Shown here piece by piece: positions 54,997 to 63,905 of a stretch of DNA of 64,000 bases. A program made the translations under genes and the position numbers. The notes beneath the pieces are model-generated. The model was not told where the DNA came from. It saw only the letters and a program-made list of their open reading frames with translations, and made no database searches. Origin of the DNA: an uncultured Clostridium sp. (lineage in GTDB: Bacteria > Bacillota > Clostridia > TANB77 > CAG-508); contig CAMXJY010000003.1 of assembly GCA_947244325.1 (NCBI GenBank), positions 92,792 to 156,791 on the forward strand, in the 5' to 3' direction. How positions within the stretch are numbered: the first letter of the stretch is position 1; the number at the start of each line of letters is the position of its first letter.

Positions 54997-55386
54997 TTAT
55001 ATAAATTCTTCAGAAACTTCACTTTCTTTTTGTTTCATATATTCTAAAACATTTTTAGAAAGATTTTTTTCTTTTTGTAATTCATTATAAATTAAATCTT
55101 CATTTTTATTTCCACCAAAAGTAAAACTTTCGATAATATCTTGAGGTTTGGCCTCTAACGCATTACAAATACAAATAAATTTTATAAGGCTTATTCCATT
55201 AGCACCATTTTCAATTTGATTAAGATATGAAATGGTCATCATTGACCTTTCTGAAACTATATGAATAGGAATATTATTATTTATTCTATAGTTTCTAATT
55301 GCAAGTCCAATTTCTTTATTAAACTCACTCCTATGGTTTTGAATATATTGATTAACCTGTATTGTTTCCAAATCTGTGTTATACAT
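54997..55386 (-). CDS. XRE-family helix-turn-helix regulator
   Basis: The ~129-aa product has an N-terminal HTH (residues 24-80: EIGLAIRNYRINNNIPIHIVSERSMMTISYLNQIENGANGIS), a family-typical helical continuation (LIKFICICNALEAKPQDII) and a short charged tail. It probably binds DNA as a dimer. A palindrome inside its own promoter suggests autoregulation. Two ATGs two codons apart are possible (55392 and 55386); the second is better spaced from AAGGG. Stand-alone gene. Confidence 0.85.
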   Translation of the reverse strand: MYNTDLETIQVNQYIQNHRSEFNKEIGLAIRNYRINNNIPIHIVSERSMMTISYLNQIENGANGISLIKFICICNALEAKPQDIIESFTFGGNKNEDLIYNELQKEKNLSKNVLEYMKQKESEVSEEFI

Positions 55387-55413
55387 AAACATCCCTTCCC
55401 TTCTTAGGAAACT

Positions 55414-55443
55414 ATATTACCACACAAACATATGTTCTGTCAA
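55414..55443 (-). promoter_or_regulatory. Promoter of the XRE gene with a spacer palindrome
   Basis: Minus strand TTGACA (55443-55438), 18-bp spacer, TAATAT (55419-55414) with TGG in front. The spacer holds the perfect palindrome AACATATGTT (55427-55436), a likely operator. Confidence 0.75.
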
Positions 55444-55452
55444 TAAGATAAA

Positions 55453-55484
55453 AAAATATTATTAGAAAAATCTAATAATATTTT
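55453..55484 (-). terminator. Terminator of the ferredoxin gene
   Basis: Perfect 14-bp stem AAAATATTATTAGA (55453-55466) / 55471-55484 with AAAA loop, followed by a T-run on the minus strand. Confidence 0.8.
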
Positions 55485-55493
55485 ATGTATTTT

Positions 55494-55670
55494 TTATTCT
55501 TCTGCTGGATTTGGTGCTTCAACTGGACAAACTCCTGCACATGTTCCGCATGAAATACAAACATTTGCGTCTATTTCATACTTTTCAGCTCCTTGAGAAA
55601 TACAGCTCATTGGGCAAGCTCCTGCACATGCTCCACATGAAATACATTTTTCATTAATTTTGTATGCCAT
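55494..55670 (-). CDS. 2[4Fe-4S] ferredoxin
   Basis: The 58-aa product is a clostridial-type ferredoxin: C9xxC12xxC15xxxC19P and C38xxC41xxC44xxxC48P, with the two halves clearly duplicated (CISCGACAGACP and CISCGTCAGVCP). It carries low-potential electrons in anaerobic metabolism. AAAGGAGGAG precedes the ATG. It lies 55 bases behind mtaD and ends in a strong terminator. Confidence 0.95.
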   Translation of the reverse strand: MAYKINEKCISCGACAGACPMSCISQGAEKYEIDANVCISCGTCAGVCPVEAPNPAEE

Positions 55671-55725
55671 TTAAAACTCCTCCTTTCTTATACATCCTTT
55701 CTATTTTATTTCTATTTCCATAGAA

Positions 55726-57006
55726 TTATAATAGTCTTTTAGCTATTTTTTTTACTTGTCTGATAACTTCTTTTTCATCTAAATTTATCATTTTTCTATT
55801 TTGCATTATCATTTTTCCATCAATCATAACTGATTCGACATCTGCTCCATTTGATGAATATACTATATTTGCACATATATCATTTTCTGGACATAAATGA
55901 AGTTTATCCATTTTTATAAAAATCATATCAGCTTTTTTTCCTGGCTCTAAAGTTCCTATTTCATTTTCTAATCCTAAAACTTTTGCACCTTCTATTGTTG
56001 CCATTTTTAATATATCATAAGCTAAAATTGAACTAGGTTCCATAGTATTTACCTTTTGCAAATATGCTGCTGTTTTCATTTCTTCAAACATATCCATTGT
56101 TGCTGTACTGCCTATACCATCTGTCCCAATTCCTATGTTTATACCATTTTTTCTAAGTTTTACTACATCACATATTCCTGAAGATAAATTACAATTACTT
56201 ATTGGATTATGCGAAATTCCACCTTTTATATTTTTAAGAATTTCTATGTCACTATCTGATATATATATTCCATGTGCTAAAATTACTGGAACATCAAATA
56301 CATTCAAATCTCTTAAATATTCTGTACTTCTTTTGTGATATCTACATCTTATTTTTGTTTCTTCATCAATAGTCTCTGCTAAATGTATATGCATTCCTGT
56401 ATTTAATTCTTTGGCTAAATTAACACACATTTTTATTGTATCTGGATTACAAGTATGTGGTGCATCTGCTGAAACATATATTTTTATTTTGCTTTTCTTA
56501 TCATAATTATATATTTTAGCATATTCTCTAGTTTTTTCAAGTTTATCTTTTATAGCATCATCTTTTATGCACCATGCAACTACTGCTCTTAAACCTGTAT
56601 CTTTAATAGCTTCTATAGTTTTATTCATTCCAAAATACATATCATTACAAGTAGTAGTTCCTGATTTTATCATTTCTAAACAAGATAAATATGAATTCCA
56701 ATATATATCTTCTGGTCTTAACTTTTCTTCTACTGGAAATATTGCATTCTCCAACCAGTCCATTAATTTTTTATCTGTTTTATATCCTCTAAAAATACTC
56801 ATTGCTAAATGTGTATGAGTATTTACAATTCCTGGCATTACTAGCATATTTCTAGCATTTATTCTTTCGCATTCTTCTGATGTTTTATCTATATTTTTAT
56901 CTATTTTTTCTATTATATTATCATTTATTAGTATATCTTTTTTCTCAATATTAGCTACATTACCTACCATGTCTAATACATAAGCATTTGTAACAAGTGT
57001 TTTCAT
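55726..57006 (-). CDS. mtaD: 5'-methylthioadenosine/S-adenosylhomocysteine deaminase (amidohydrolase)
   Basis: The 426-aa amidohydrolase has the metal motif MPGIVNTHTHLAM (near residue 60), ADAPHTCNP, MHIHLAETIDE, AHGIYISDSD, SHNPISNCNLSSGI and GTDGIGSTATMDMFEE. This set is that of the MtaD/SAH deaminase group, which salvages methylthioadenosine and S-adenosylhomocysteine. Substrate choice within this group (guanine, adenosine derivatives, chlorohydrolases) cannot be settled by eye. AAGGGGATTTCG precedes ATG; it follows ricT by 35 bases. Confidence 0.88.
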   Translation of the reverse strand: MKTLVTNAYVLDMVGNVANIEKKDILINDNIIEKIDKNIDKTSEECERINARNMLVMPGIVNTHTHLAMSIFRGYKTDKKLMDWLENAIFPVEEKLRPEDIYWNSYLSCLEMIKSGTTTCNDMYFGMNKTIEAIKDTGLRAVVAWCIKDDAIKDKLEKTREYAKIYNYDKKSKIKIYVSADAPHTCNPDTIKMCVNLAKELNTGMHIHLAETIDEETKIRCRYHKRSTEYLRDLNVFDVPVILAHGIYISDSDIEILKNIKGGISHNPISNCNLSSGICDVVKLRKNGINIGIGTDGIGSTATMDMFEEMKTAAYLQKVNTMEPSSILAYDILKMATIEGAKVLGLENEIGTLEPGKKADMIFIKMDKLHLCPENDICANIVYSSNGADVESVMIDGKMIMQNRKMINLDEKEVIRQVKKIAKRLL

Positions 57007-57041
57007 CTACGAAATCCCCTTAAGTACATCTTTTGTTTTCT

Positions 57042-57968
57042 TTAAATATCTTCTTGTGTAGTGTTCTTTTTATCGTCTTTTTCTAATTTCTCTAATTTTT
57101 CTAGTTCTGCTAAATCTTCTTGATTTTCAACATCTAATTTTTCATCATCAACTACTGCATCTTTAATTACTACAACATCTTTTGCTTCATGTTTTTTGAA
57201 GTAAGTATCATCACCATCTTTATATTTAACTCTAATTACCTCTTTTAAAGTCTCTACAGATGCCACTTCTCCTGTTCCTTCAGAAGTTTTTACAATTGCT
57301 CCTATTTTTGGTAAGCTTTTTAATTTTTCTTCATAAACTTCTTGCTCATATTTTAAGCAACACATTAATCTTCCACAATTTCCAGAAATTTTAGAAGGAT
57401 TTAATGAAATATTTTGTTCTTTTGCCATTTTTATTGATACAGTTTCAAAATTTCCTAAAAACGAACAGCAACAAAGTTCTCTTCCACAAATTCCATTTCC
57501 ACCACATCTTTTTACTTCGTCTCTTACTCCAATTTGACGAAGTTCTATTCTGGTTCTAAATACTGCTGCTAAATCTTTTACTAATTCTCTAAAATCTATT
57601 CTTCCATCTGCTGTAAAATAAAATATTACTTTTGATCCATCATATTTAAATTCTACATCAACAAGCTTCATAGGAAGTCCATGTTTTTCTATTTTTTCTA
57701 AACATTTCTTAAATGCACTTTTTTCTTTTGCTTTATTTTCAAGACGCATTTTTTCATCTTTTTCTGTTGCTATTCTTATTACTTTCTTTAGTGGTTCTGT
57801 AACTTCGTTATCTTCTACTTCTTTTCTTGCAATTATAACTTCTCCGAACTCTTCTCCCATTGCTGTATCAACAATAACGTTCATACCTTTTTCTATTTGT
57901 AAATCTTCTGGATCAAAATAATAAGTTTTTCCAGGTCTTTTGAATCTAACGCCTGTTACTATTTTCAT
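57042..57968 (-). CDS. ricT: PSP1-domain protein RicT (YaaT)
   Basis: RicT is part of the Y-complex (RicAFT) that affects RNase Y-dependent mRNA maturation, competence and sporulation in Bacillus. The 308-aa product has the PSP1 core with RTRIELRQIGVRDEVKRCGG and the cysteine-rich ICGRELCCCSFL and NCGRLMCCLKYE, which can hold Fe-S clusters. The last ~50 residues are charged. ATG after GGGAGGAATTAA lies 23 bases inside the end of holB, so the pair is translationally coupled, the common arrangement in Firmicutes. Confidence 0.94.
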   Translation of the reverse strand: MKIVTGVRFKRPGKTYYFDPEDLQIEKGMNVIVDTAMGEEFGEVIIARKEVEDNEVTEPLKKVIRIATEKDEKMRLENKAKEKSAFKKCLEKIEKHGLPMKLVDVEFKYDGSKVIFYFTADGRIDFRELVKDLAAVFRTRIELRQIGVRDEVKRCGGNGICGRELCCCSFLGNFETVSIKMAKEQNISLNPSKISGNCGRLMCCLKYEQEVYEEKLKSLPKIGAIVKTSEGTGEVASVETLKEVIRVKYKDGDDTYFKKHEAKDVVVIKDAVVDDEKLDVENQEDLAELEKLEKLEKDDKKNTTQEDI

Positions 57969-58854
57969 TTAATTCCTCCCACATTCCAAAAAGCATATTA
58001 TCTATACTCATATCAAAATTACTATTAACTCTAAGTCTTTCAGAGCATTTATTAACATGTTTTATGCAATCTATATATTTTTCATTATGTTTATAATTTG
58101 AATATAAACATACAATTATGTAATCTAGTATATCATAAATATTGTCTTTGTCATATATTATTTTTGCATCTAGCATTATATCAACTAAATCTTTTTGATT
58201 TAAACTCAAAATTAGTGCATCAATATTATCATATTTTTCTTTATTATCTTTTAACTTTAATGCTTTTCCTATACTTCCATCAAAAGATTTTAATAAATTC
58301 TCAGAAACAGTATCATATTCTAAAACATTTTTAGCATAATCTAATAATTCTTTATCTTCAATATTCTTAAATTTAATAGTCATACATCTTGATTTTATAG
58401 TATTTAGTATTAAATTTTCATTTGAAGATATCAAAATAATTATAGCAAATTCTGGTGGCTCTTCTAATGTCTTTAATAAACAATTCTGTGCTTCTTTAGT
58501 CATTTTATCACAATCGTTTATTATATATACCTTTTTTTCAGAAACAATTGGTTTTTCAATAACTTTTTCTGTAATACTTCTTATTTCATCTATTTTTATA
58601 TTTTCGCCATTTTCATTTATAGAATAAAAATCTGGATGATTTTTACCATTAAAACATGTACACGATTTGCATGTACATGTTTTACTTTTTTCTCCTAAAC
58701 ACAATATATTTTTAGCAAATTCTTTAGCAATCAATAATTTGCCGATTCCTTCTGTTCCTAAAAATAAGTAACTATGTAAAATATTATTTTGCTTTATACT
58801 ATTTGCTAAATAGTTTTTTACTTCTGTATTACCAATAATATTTTCAAATTCCAA
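57946..58854 (-). CDS. holB: DNA polymerase III delta' subunit
   Basis: Delta' is a clamp-loader subunit. The 302-aa product shows FENIIGNTEVKNYLANSI, the degenerate P-loop LGTEGIGKLLIAKEFAK, the zinc module C...CxCxxC (KTCTCKSCTCF), YIINDCDKMTKEAQNCLLKTLEEPP, and the C-terminal helical domain. The P-loop has GKLL rather than GKT/S, consistent with an inactive ATPase as usual for delta'. The start is TTG at 58854 after AGGAG. Overlaps ricT. Confidence 0.92.
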   Translation of the reverse strand: MEFENIIGNTEVKNYLANSIKQNNILHSYLFLGTEGIGKLLIAKEFAKNILCLGEKSKTCTCKSCTCFNGKNHPDFYSINENGENIKIDEIRSITEKVIEKPIVSEKKVYIINDCDKMTKEAQNCLLKTLEEPPEFAIIILISSNENLILNTIKSRCMTIKFKNIEDKELLDYAKNVLEYDTVSENLLKSFDGSIGKALKLKDNKEKYDNIDALILSLNQKDLVDIMLDAKIIYDKDNIYDILDYIIVCLYSNYKHNEKYIDCIKHVNKCSERLRVNSNFDMSIDNMLFGMWEELNENSNRR

Positions 58855-58935
58855 TTATTTACTCCTATACTCCTTCGCTAATACCGCAATTCTAATTTTT
58901 TTCAAAATTCAGAAGTTACTGCATCAAAAAAGCTT

Positions 58936-59562
58936 CTATATTTTACCAAATACATTCATTGGCCAAAATCTAAAACATACTACTCCTTCAAGTTTTTCAA
59001 ATGGTATGCAACCTAATTCTCTACAATCTGTACTTTTTGTTCTGTTATCTCCCATTGCAAATATATATCCTTCTGGAACTATAAAATCATAAAATACATC
59101 TGATTCTGTTACTACATCACTACTTAAATAATCTTCTTCAAGTTCATTTCCATTAATATATACTTTTCCATTTTCTATTTTTACATGTTCACCTGGAAGC
59201 CCAACAACTCTTTTTATATAACTTTTTTTAGTTATTTCTAAACTATAATATACAAACTTTTTAAATAATCCTTTTGGTTCATTATCATATATAGCTACTG
59301 GATTTGATTGGTCAGCTTCCCATTTAGATTTTTCAGAAGATGGTGCTTCAAAAGTTATTATTTGTCCTCTTTCTGGCATCTTTTTTGTTATTCTAAATGT
59401 TCTATTTAATATTAATCTTTGATTCTCTTGAAGTGTAGGAAACATTGACCTTTGTTGTACTATTGTTGGTGTTCCTATAAAATATCTAAATAACAATGCT
59501 AGAACTAGGGCTATTACTATACAATATCCCCATTCTATAATGTCTTTTACCTTTTCGTTCAT
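58936..59562 (-). CDS. lepB: Signal peptidase I
   Basis: The 208-aa protease has one N-terminal membrane helix (IEWGYCIVIALVLALLFRYFI), the catalytic serine in QQRSMFPTLQ (near residue 39), the catalytic lysine in SYIKRVVGLPGEHV (near 117), and the family box MGDNRTKSTDCRELG. It removes signal peptides from exported proteins, including the surface proteins here. AAAGGCAAGAG precedes ATG. Confidence 0.96.
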   Translation of the reverse strand: MNEKVKDIIEWGYCIVIALVLALLFRYFIGTPTIVQQRSMFPTLQENQRLILNRTFRITKKMPERGQIITFEAPSSEKSKWEADQSNPVAIYDNEPKGLFKKFVYYSLEITKKSYIKRVVGLPGEHVKIENGKVYINGNELEEDYLSSDVVTESDVFYDFIVPEGYIFAMGDNRTKSTDCRELGCIPFEKLEGVVCFRFWPMNVFGKI

Positions 59563-59640
59563 TCTCTTGCCTTTCTAAATTTATTTTCATTGGAATTATA
59601 CTATCTTTTATATGTTTTTTCAAGTAATTATTTTTTCATT

Positions 59641-61719
59641 CTATTTATTTACTGGCTTTCTTCCTCTTTTTGGTTTTTCTTCTACTTCAGATATAGATTT
59701 TTTCACTCTCTTCACTTTCTTTTCTTCTTCACCTAATGCTTTTTTTATTTTTTTAGGTTTTTCTTCTACTTCTAATGTAGTTTTTTTAACTCTTTTTACT
59801 TTCTTTTCTTCTTCATCTAATACTTTTTTTCTTGTTTTAGGTTTTTCTTCTACTTCAGATTTTTTTGATACTCTTTTTACTCTTTTAACTGCTTTCTCTG
59901 TTTCTTTTCCTAAAATATCATCTATTTCTAATGTACTTTTCTTAACTTTTTTTACATTTTTATCTTCATCTTTTTTTGCTGTACTTTTTTTCTTAGGTTC
60001 TTCTTCTAATTTTTTTGATACCTTTTTTACGTTTTCAGTAGTTTTTGTAGCTGGTTTTCTTCCTCTTTTTGGTTTTTCTTCATTTTCTACATCTACTTTT
60101 TTAGTTAATTTTTTTCTTTTTGTTTTTTCTGCTTTTGCTTTTTTCTCTTCTTGTAATTTATATCTTGCACGTGCTACTACATCTTGAAGAAGTGGTAATT
60201 TTTCTCTTTTAAAAACTTTTACATTATTGCGAACTTCAATTTTTCTTTTTTTTCTAGTATATCTTTTAACTTTTTTCTTTTTTCTAGTATATCTTTTAAC
60301 TGGATGCATTTGCTTTTGTTCATATTCATAATAGTTATATTGATCATAAACATATCCATCATTTTCAATTGGTATATCTTCATTTTCAACTATATTATTT
60401 TCATCTTCGTAAATTTCTTCTTTTAATTCTTCAAATTCTTCTACTTCTGGTTCCTCATCATTTTCTATTTCAGTTTCTTCTATATCGTCTTCTAAATCTT
60501 CTTCATCAAAATCATAGCCTTTTACAATTATATTTATATCATCATCTTCTTTATTTTTCCCTAATTTTAAAGAATTTGAATCAAATAACATTGTACTACT
60601 CATAGAATTTTCTTCTTTTTTATCTTCAAAAATACTATCGAACTCTTCTACTAATTCTTCTTCATATGTATTACTTTCTTCCTCATAATTATTTTCAATA
60701 TTTGTATATATCTCTTCTTCGTTTTCAAAGACTTCTACATACTCATCTGCATTTTCTTCGTTATATTCTTCCTCAAAATTATCTTCTAATTCCTGAATCT
60801 CTTCATAAAGTTCATCATCTACTGCATCTTCAAGTATTTCTTCTTCAAAATTGTTTTCAAGTTTTGGATATAAGTCTTCTTCATAATCAAAATCTTCGTC
60901 AAAATTATCTTCTAATTCTTCATTTGTATTACTTTCTTCTTCATACATTTCTTCATAGTTATTTTCAATATCTGTATATATATCTTCGTTTCCAAAGTTT
61001 TCTTCTATATATTCATCATTATTAAAATTTTCTTCTAAATCTTCTTCATCTTCATAATCTAATTTTTCTTTTTCATAATTTATACTATCATATTTAAGCT
61101 GTGTTTCAAAACTAATTGTATTTTGAGTTACATCATAATCATTTTCATATACATCATCAAAATTTTCAGTTTCTTCTGTATCATCAAAATTATCATCAAA
61201 ATCATTTTCAAGAAGAGATTCATCAATGTTAACATCTGTATATTCTTCTTCAAAATTCACTTCATTTTCAATTTCATTATAATCTTCTAATCCATTGTAA
61301 TTAGCTGAATTATCAAATTTCTCTAATCCTTCATCTTCTATATCTTCTTCATTATCTAATTTTGAATCATACTTAAATATATCTTCTTTTTTAATATTAT
61401 TTCTAGTATTTGAACTTCTCGTTGAATATATATTTGAATATATATCATCAGAATATTCATTATTATCTTGTATATTATTTTCTTTTTTATTTTCTTTTAT
61501 AAACTTTTGTCTTCTTTTAATATTAGCTTCACTTTTATCCATTTTGTAAGCTATAAACAAAACTAAAGAAACCAATAGAGCTCCAACGATTAAAATAAAA
61601 ACCTTATCAAGCATATTACTTTCTGGAACAGTATAAGTTCCAGTAGTAGTTGCATAAATACTATTTTTATAAAATAAAAACAGTATAAAACATATTAAAG
61701 ATTTCTTAAATTTTTTCAT
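59641..61719 (-). CDS. Membrane-anchored acidic protein with AT-hook-like, Lys-rich tail
   Basis: The 692-aa product has a hydrophobic N-terminus that looks like a signal peptide (residues 7-24), a membrane helix (VFILIVGALLVSLVLFIAYKM, about 44-64), a very long acidic Glu/Asp/Asn/Tyr stretch (about 90-480), and a basic tail (about 490-692). The tail has repeated KKVKRVKK / EVEEKPK units and two KPKRGRKP motifs that match AT-hook DNA-binding cores. If the tail is cytosolic it could tether AT-rich nucleoid DNA to the membrane; this is inference. No family recognised. AAAGGAGAG precedes ATG. Follows the kinase gene by 19 bases. Confidence 0.85.
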   Translation of the reverse strand: MKKFKKSLICFILFLFYKNSIYATTTGTYTVPESNMLDKVFILIVGALLVSLVLFIAYKMDKSEANIKRRQKFIKENKKENNIQDNNEYSDDIYSNIYSTRSSNTRNNIKKEDIFKYDSKLDNEEDIEDEGLEKFDNSANYNGLEDYNEIENEVNFEEEYTDVNIDESLLENDFDDNFDDTEETENFDDVYENDYDVTQNTISFETQLKYDSINYEKEKLDYEDEEDLEENFNNDEYIEENFGNEDIYTDIENNYEEMYEEESNTNEELEDNFDEDFDYEEDLYPKLENNFEEEILEDAVDDELYEEIQELEDNFEEEYNEENADEYVEVFENEEEIYTNIENNYEEESNTYEEELVEEFDSIFEDKKEENSMSSTMLFDSNSLKLGKNKEDDDINIIVKGYDFDEEDLEDDIEETEIENDEEPEVEEFEELKEEIYEDENNIVENEDIPIENDGYVYDQYNYYEYEQKQMHPVKRYTRKKKKVKRYTRKKRKIEVRNNVKVFKREKLPLLQDVVARARYKLQEEKKAKAEKTKRKKLTKKVDVENEEKPKRGRKPATKTTENVKKVSKKLEEEPKKKSTAKKDEDKNVKKVKKSTLEIDDILGKETEKAVKRVKRVSKKSEVEEKPKTRKKVLDEEEKKVKRVKKTTLEVEEKPKKIKKALGEEEKKVKRVKKSISEVEEKPKRGRKPVNK

Positions 61720-61738
61720 CTTTTTTATCTCTCCTTTA

Positions 61739-63202
61739 TTAAACCATATTTTGCTCTTTACTTACTTTAGTTTGTTTTGTTGGTATTCTGATAACTACCT
61801 CTGTACCTTTTCCAGGTTCACTTTTAATATCAATCATACCATTATTCTGATCTAATATTTCTTTTGCAATTGAAAGGCCTAGTCCAGTTCCGCCCATCTC
61901 TCTTGTACGTGCTTTATCTACTCTATAAAATCTCTCAAAAATTTTATCTAAATCTTCTTTTGGAATTCCCATACCAGTATCTATAATTTTTATATATGCA
62001 TCATTATAAACAAATCCAACATATACTTTTATTGTACCACCTTCTGGAGTATATTTTATAGCATTAGTAAGTATATTTAAAACAACTCTCTCTATTCCAC
62101 CTTTATCTGCATATACCAATGGAACATTTGATGTAACAAAACATTCTCCACTTTGGTCTTTTCTTTTCATTTCAAGGTCTAATCCTTCAAATGTATATTT
62201 TACAAGCTCTCCTAAATCGAATTCTGTTTTTTCAACTTTAACTTTTGAAGTATCATATTTAGATAAAACTAATAAATCTGTAACTAATCTTGACATTCTT
62301 GCAGCTTCTGCTGAAATTCTATCTAAAAACTTTTTGCTAGTTGCTTCATCTACATCTGATTCTATAAGAGTATCTGCATATCCCATTATAGAAGTGATTG
62401 GTGTTTTTAATTCGTGTGACACATCAGCAACAAATCTTTTTCTCATACTATCTAGCTTAACATGTTCTGTAATATCTTGTATAACTACAATAAGACCTGC
62501 TGGTCTTTCATTTTCATTTTTAAATGGTGCGAAAAATAAATTTATAGTTCTGTCATCTACATTTATTTTTTGTTCTGAAGATGTCCAATTTTCTAAGTAA
62601 ATAATTTTTTCTAAATTAATATCAACATTATATTTATTAAAAATTTCTTCAAAAGTTTTTTCTTCATTTAACTCTAAAAATGTTTGAGCTGCTGGATTTA
62701 TATGAATAATTTTTCCTTCGATATCAAACGCTATAATTCCATCTGTCATATGAAGTAAAATTGTTTCCATTTGCTTTTTTTGCCTTGTTGTTTCATTAAG
62801 GTTTTCTTTTAATTCATTATTTATTGAATCAAATGCAAAAACTAAGTCACCAATTTCATCTTTTCCTCTATTTTTTCTAGTAAAATCTTCTCTTTTTCCT
62901 TTTATTGTTCTTTCAGCACTTCTTATCAAACTTTTTATTGGTGATGTTTCTGTTTTTACAACTATTGTTCCTATAATAAGAACTAACAAGAAAAAAACTA
63001 CAATTGATATAATTGTCATTGTTCTTGTTTGGTACATTTGATTATTTATAATATTGCTTATTTCTTCTATCCCTAGTTCTTGAGTTATTTGACTATTCAT
63101 ATTTTCTAAACTATATACATATGATATCCCTAGTATTGAAATACCACATAATCCAATAATCATAAACGCTAAAACTATTTTTATCTGTATGTTTTTTAAC
63201 AT
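61739..63202 (-). CDS. Sensor histidine kinase, WalK/PhoR type
   Basis: The 487-aa kinase has two membrane helices (residues 8-30 and 62-82) flanking a very short extracellular loop, a HAMP domain (about 83-135), a PAS domain (about 140-245), HisKA with H263 in VSHELKTPITS, and a HATPase with N, G1 (IIDTGMGIP), F and G2 (GGTGLGLSIAKE) boxes. The short sensor loop and PAS suggest wall- or phosphate-type sensing. No response regulator lies in the window; its partner may be elsewhere. It is followed by the AT-hook protein gene in what looks like one operon. Confidence 0.92.
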   Translation of the reverse strand: MLKNIQIKIVLAFMIIGLCGISILGISYVYSLENMNSQITQELGIEEISNIINNQMYQTRTMTIISIVVFFLLVLIIGTIVVKTETSPIKSLIRSAERTIKGKREDFTRKNRGKDEIGDLVFAFDSINNELKENLNETTRQKKQMETILLHMTDGIIAFDIEGKIIHINPAAQTFLELNEEKTFEEIFNKYNVDINLEKIIYLENWTSSEQKINVDDRTINLFFAPFKNENERPAGLIVVIQDITEHVKLDSMRKRFVADVSHELKTPITSIMGYADTLIESDVDEATSKKFLDRISAEAARMSRLVTDLLVLSKYDTSKVKVEKTEFDLGELVKYTFEGLDLEMKRKDQSGECFVTSNVPLVYADKGGIERVVLNILTNAIKYTPEGGTIKVYVGFVYNDAYIKIIDTGMGIPKEDLDKIFERFYRVDKARTREMGGTGLGLSIAKEILDQNNGMIDIKSEPGKGTEVVIRIPTKQTKVSKEQNMV

Positions 63203-63304
63203 CCTTTAGTATCCTTTTCTCCCAAAATATCATTACTTAAAATATTATATACTTAAGCAATTATTTATTCAAGCAATTTGTAATAAAATTTTAATAAAAC
63301 TTAA

Positions 63305-63828
63305 ATCTCTTACGCAGAAACGGATTTTAAATTTCATACTAAATGGGAAATAAGAGAAAAAAATTATCAAAATACCGTATTGACTAATGTTTTTGAACTA
63401 CATATAATAAACTTAAGGAAAGCTGAAAAAGTAATAGATAATTATATAGAATTAGAAGAAGATAGAAAATTAGCAATATGGTCTAAGTTTTTAATAAATC
63501 CAGATGGATTGGAGGTGTTTGAATTGAAGAAAAATCCAAATGTAAAAATAGCAAAAGACGAATTAGGAGGAATGAGTCGAGATGCATATGAAAGAAAACT
63601 TGCAGAACTTAGAGAAAAAGCAATAATGGATGAAAAATCTTTTAAATCCTATGGTTATGATTTAGGTATGGAAGATGGAATTAAAAAACGGTATTGAGAA
63701 ACGGTAAATTAGAAGGAAAACTTGAAGAAAAATTAGAAATAGCGAAAAAACTTATTTCATTTGGGATAAGTAAAGAAGAAGTTATAAAAATAACAAATTT
63801 AAAAAAAGAGGATTTGGAAAATCTTTAA
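63305..63828 (+). pseudogene. Rpn-family (PD-(D/E)XK) nuclease/transposase remnant
   Basis: The frame opens without a proper start (YAETDFKFHTKWEIREKNY) and continues through TNVFELHIINLRKAEKVIDN, WSKFLINPDG and AYERKLAELREKA. Near 63690 it stops at MEDGIKKRY, but the next frame continues with GKLEGKLEEKLEIAKKLI and SKEEVIKITNLKKEDLENL, the typical C-terminus of Rpn proteins. So the gene lacks its catalytic N-terminus and has a frameshift. Rpn proteins promote recombination and are often decayed in gut genomes. Confidence 0.8.
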
Positions 63829-63849
63829 ATTATATTTAAAACAAACACT

Positions 63850-63892
63850 AAAAGAGAAAGATATTAGTATTGTACTAAGCTCTTTCTCTTTT
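63850..63892. terminator. Long bidirectional terminator
   Basis: AAAAGAGAAAGATATTAGTA (63850-63869) pairs with 63873-63892 except for a mismatch or two; T-run after it on the plus strand and A/T-rich on the other side, serving both the Rpn remnant and the surface-protein gene. Confidence 0.75.
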
Positions 63893-63905
63893 TTAATACA
63901 TAAAA

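Noticed and set aside
59612..60187. 191-codon Phe/Ser-rich plus-strand frame
   Set aside because: Mirror image of the Lys/Arg-rich tail repeats of the 692-aa protein.
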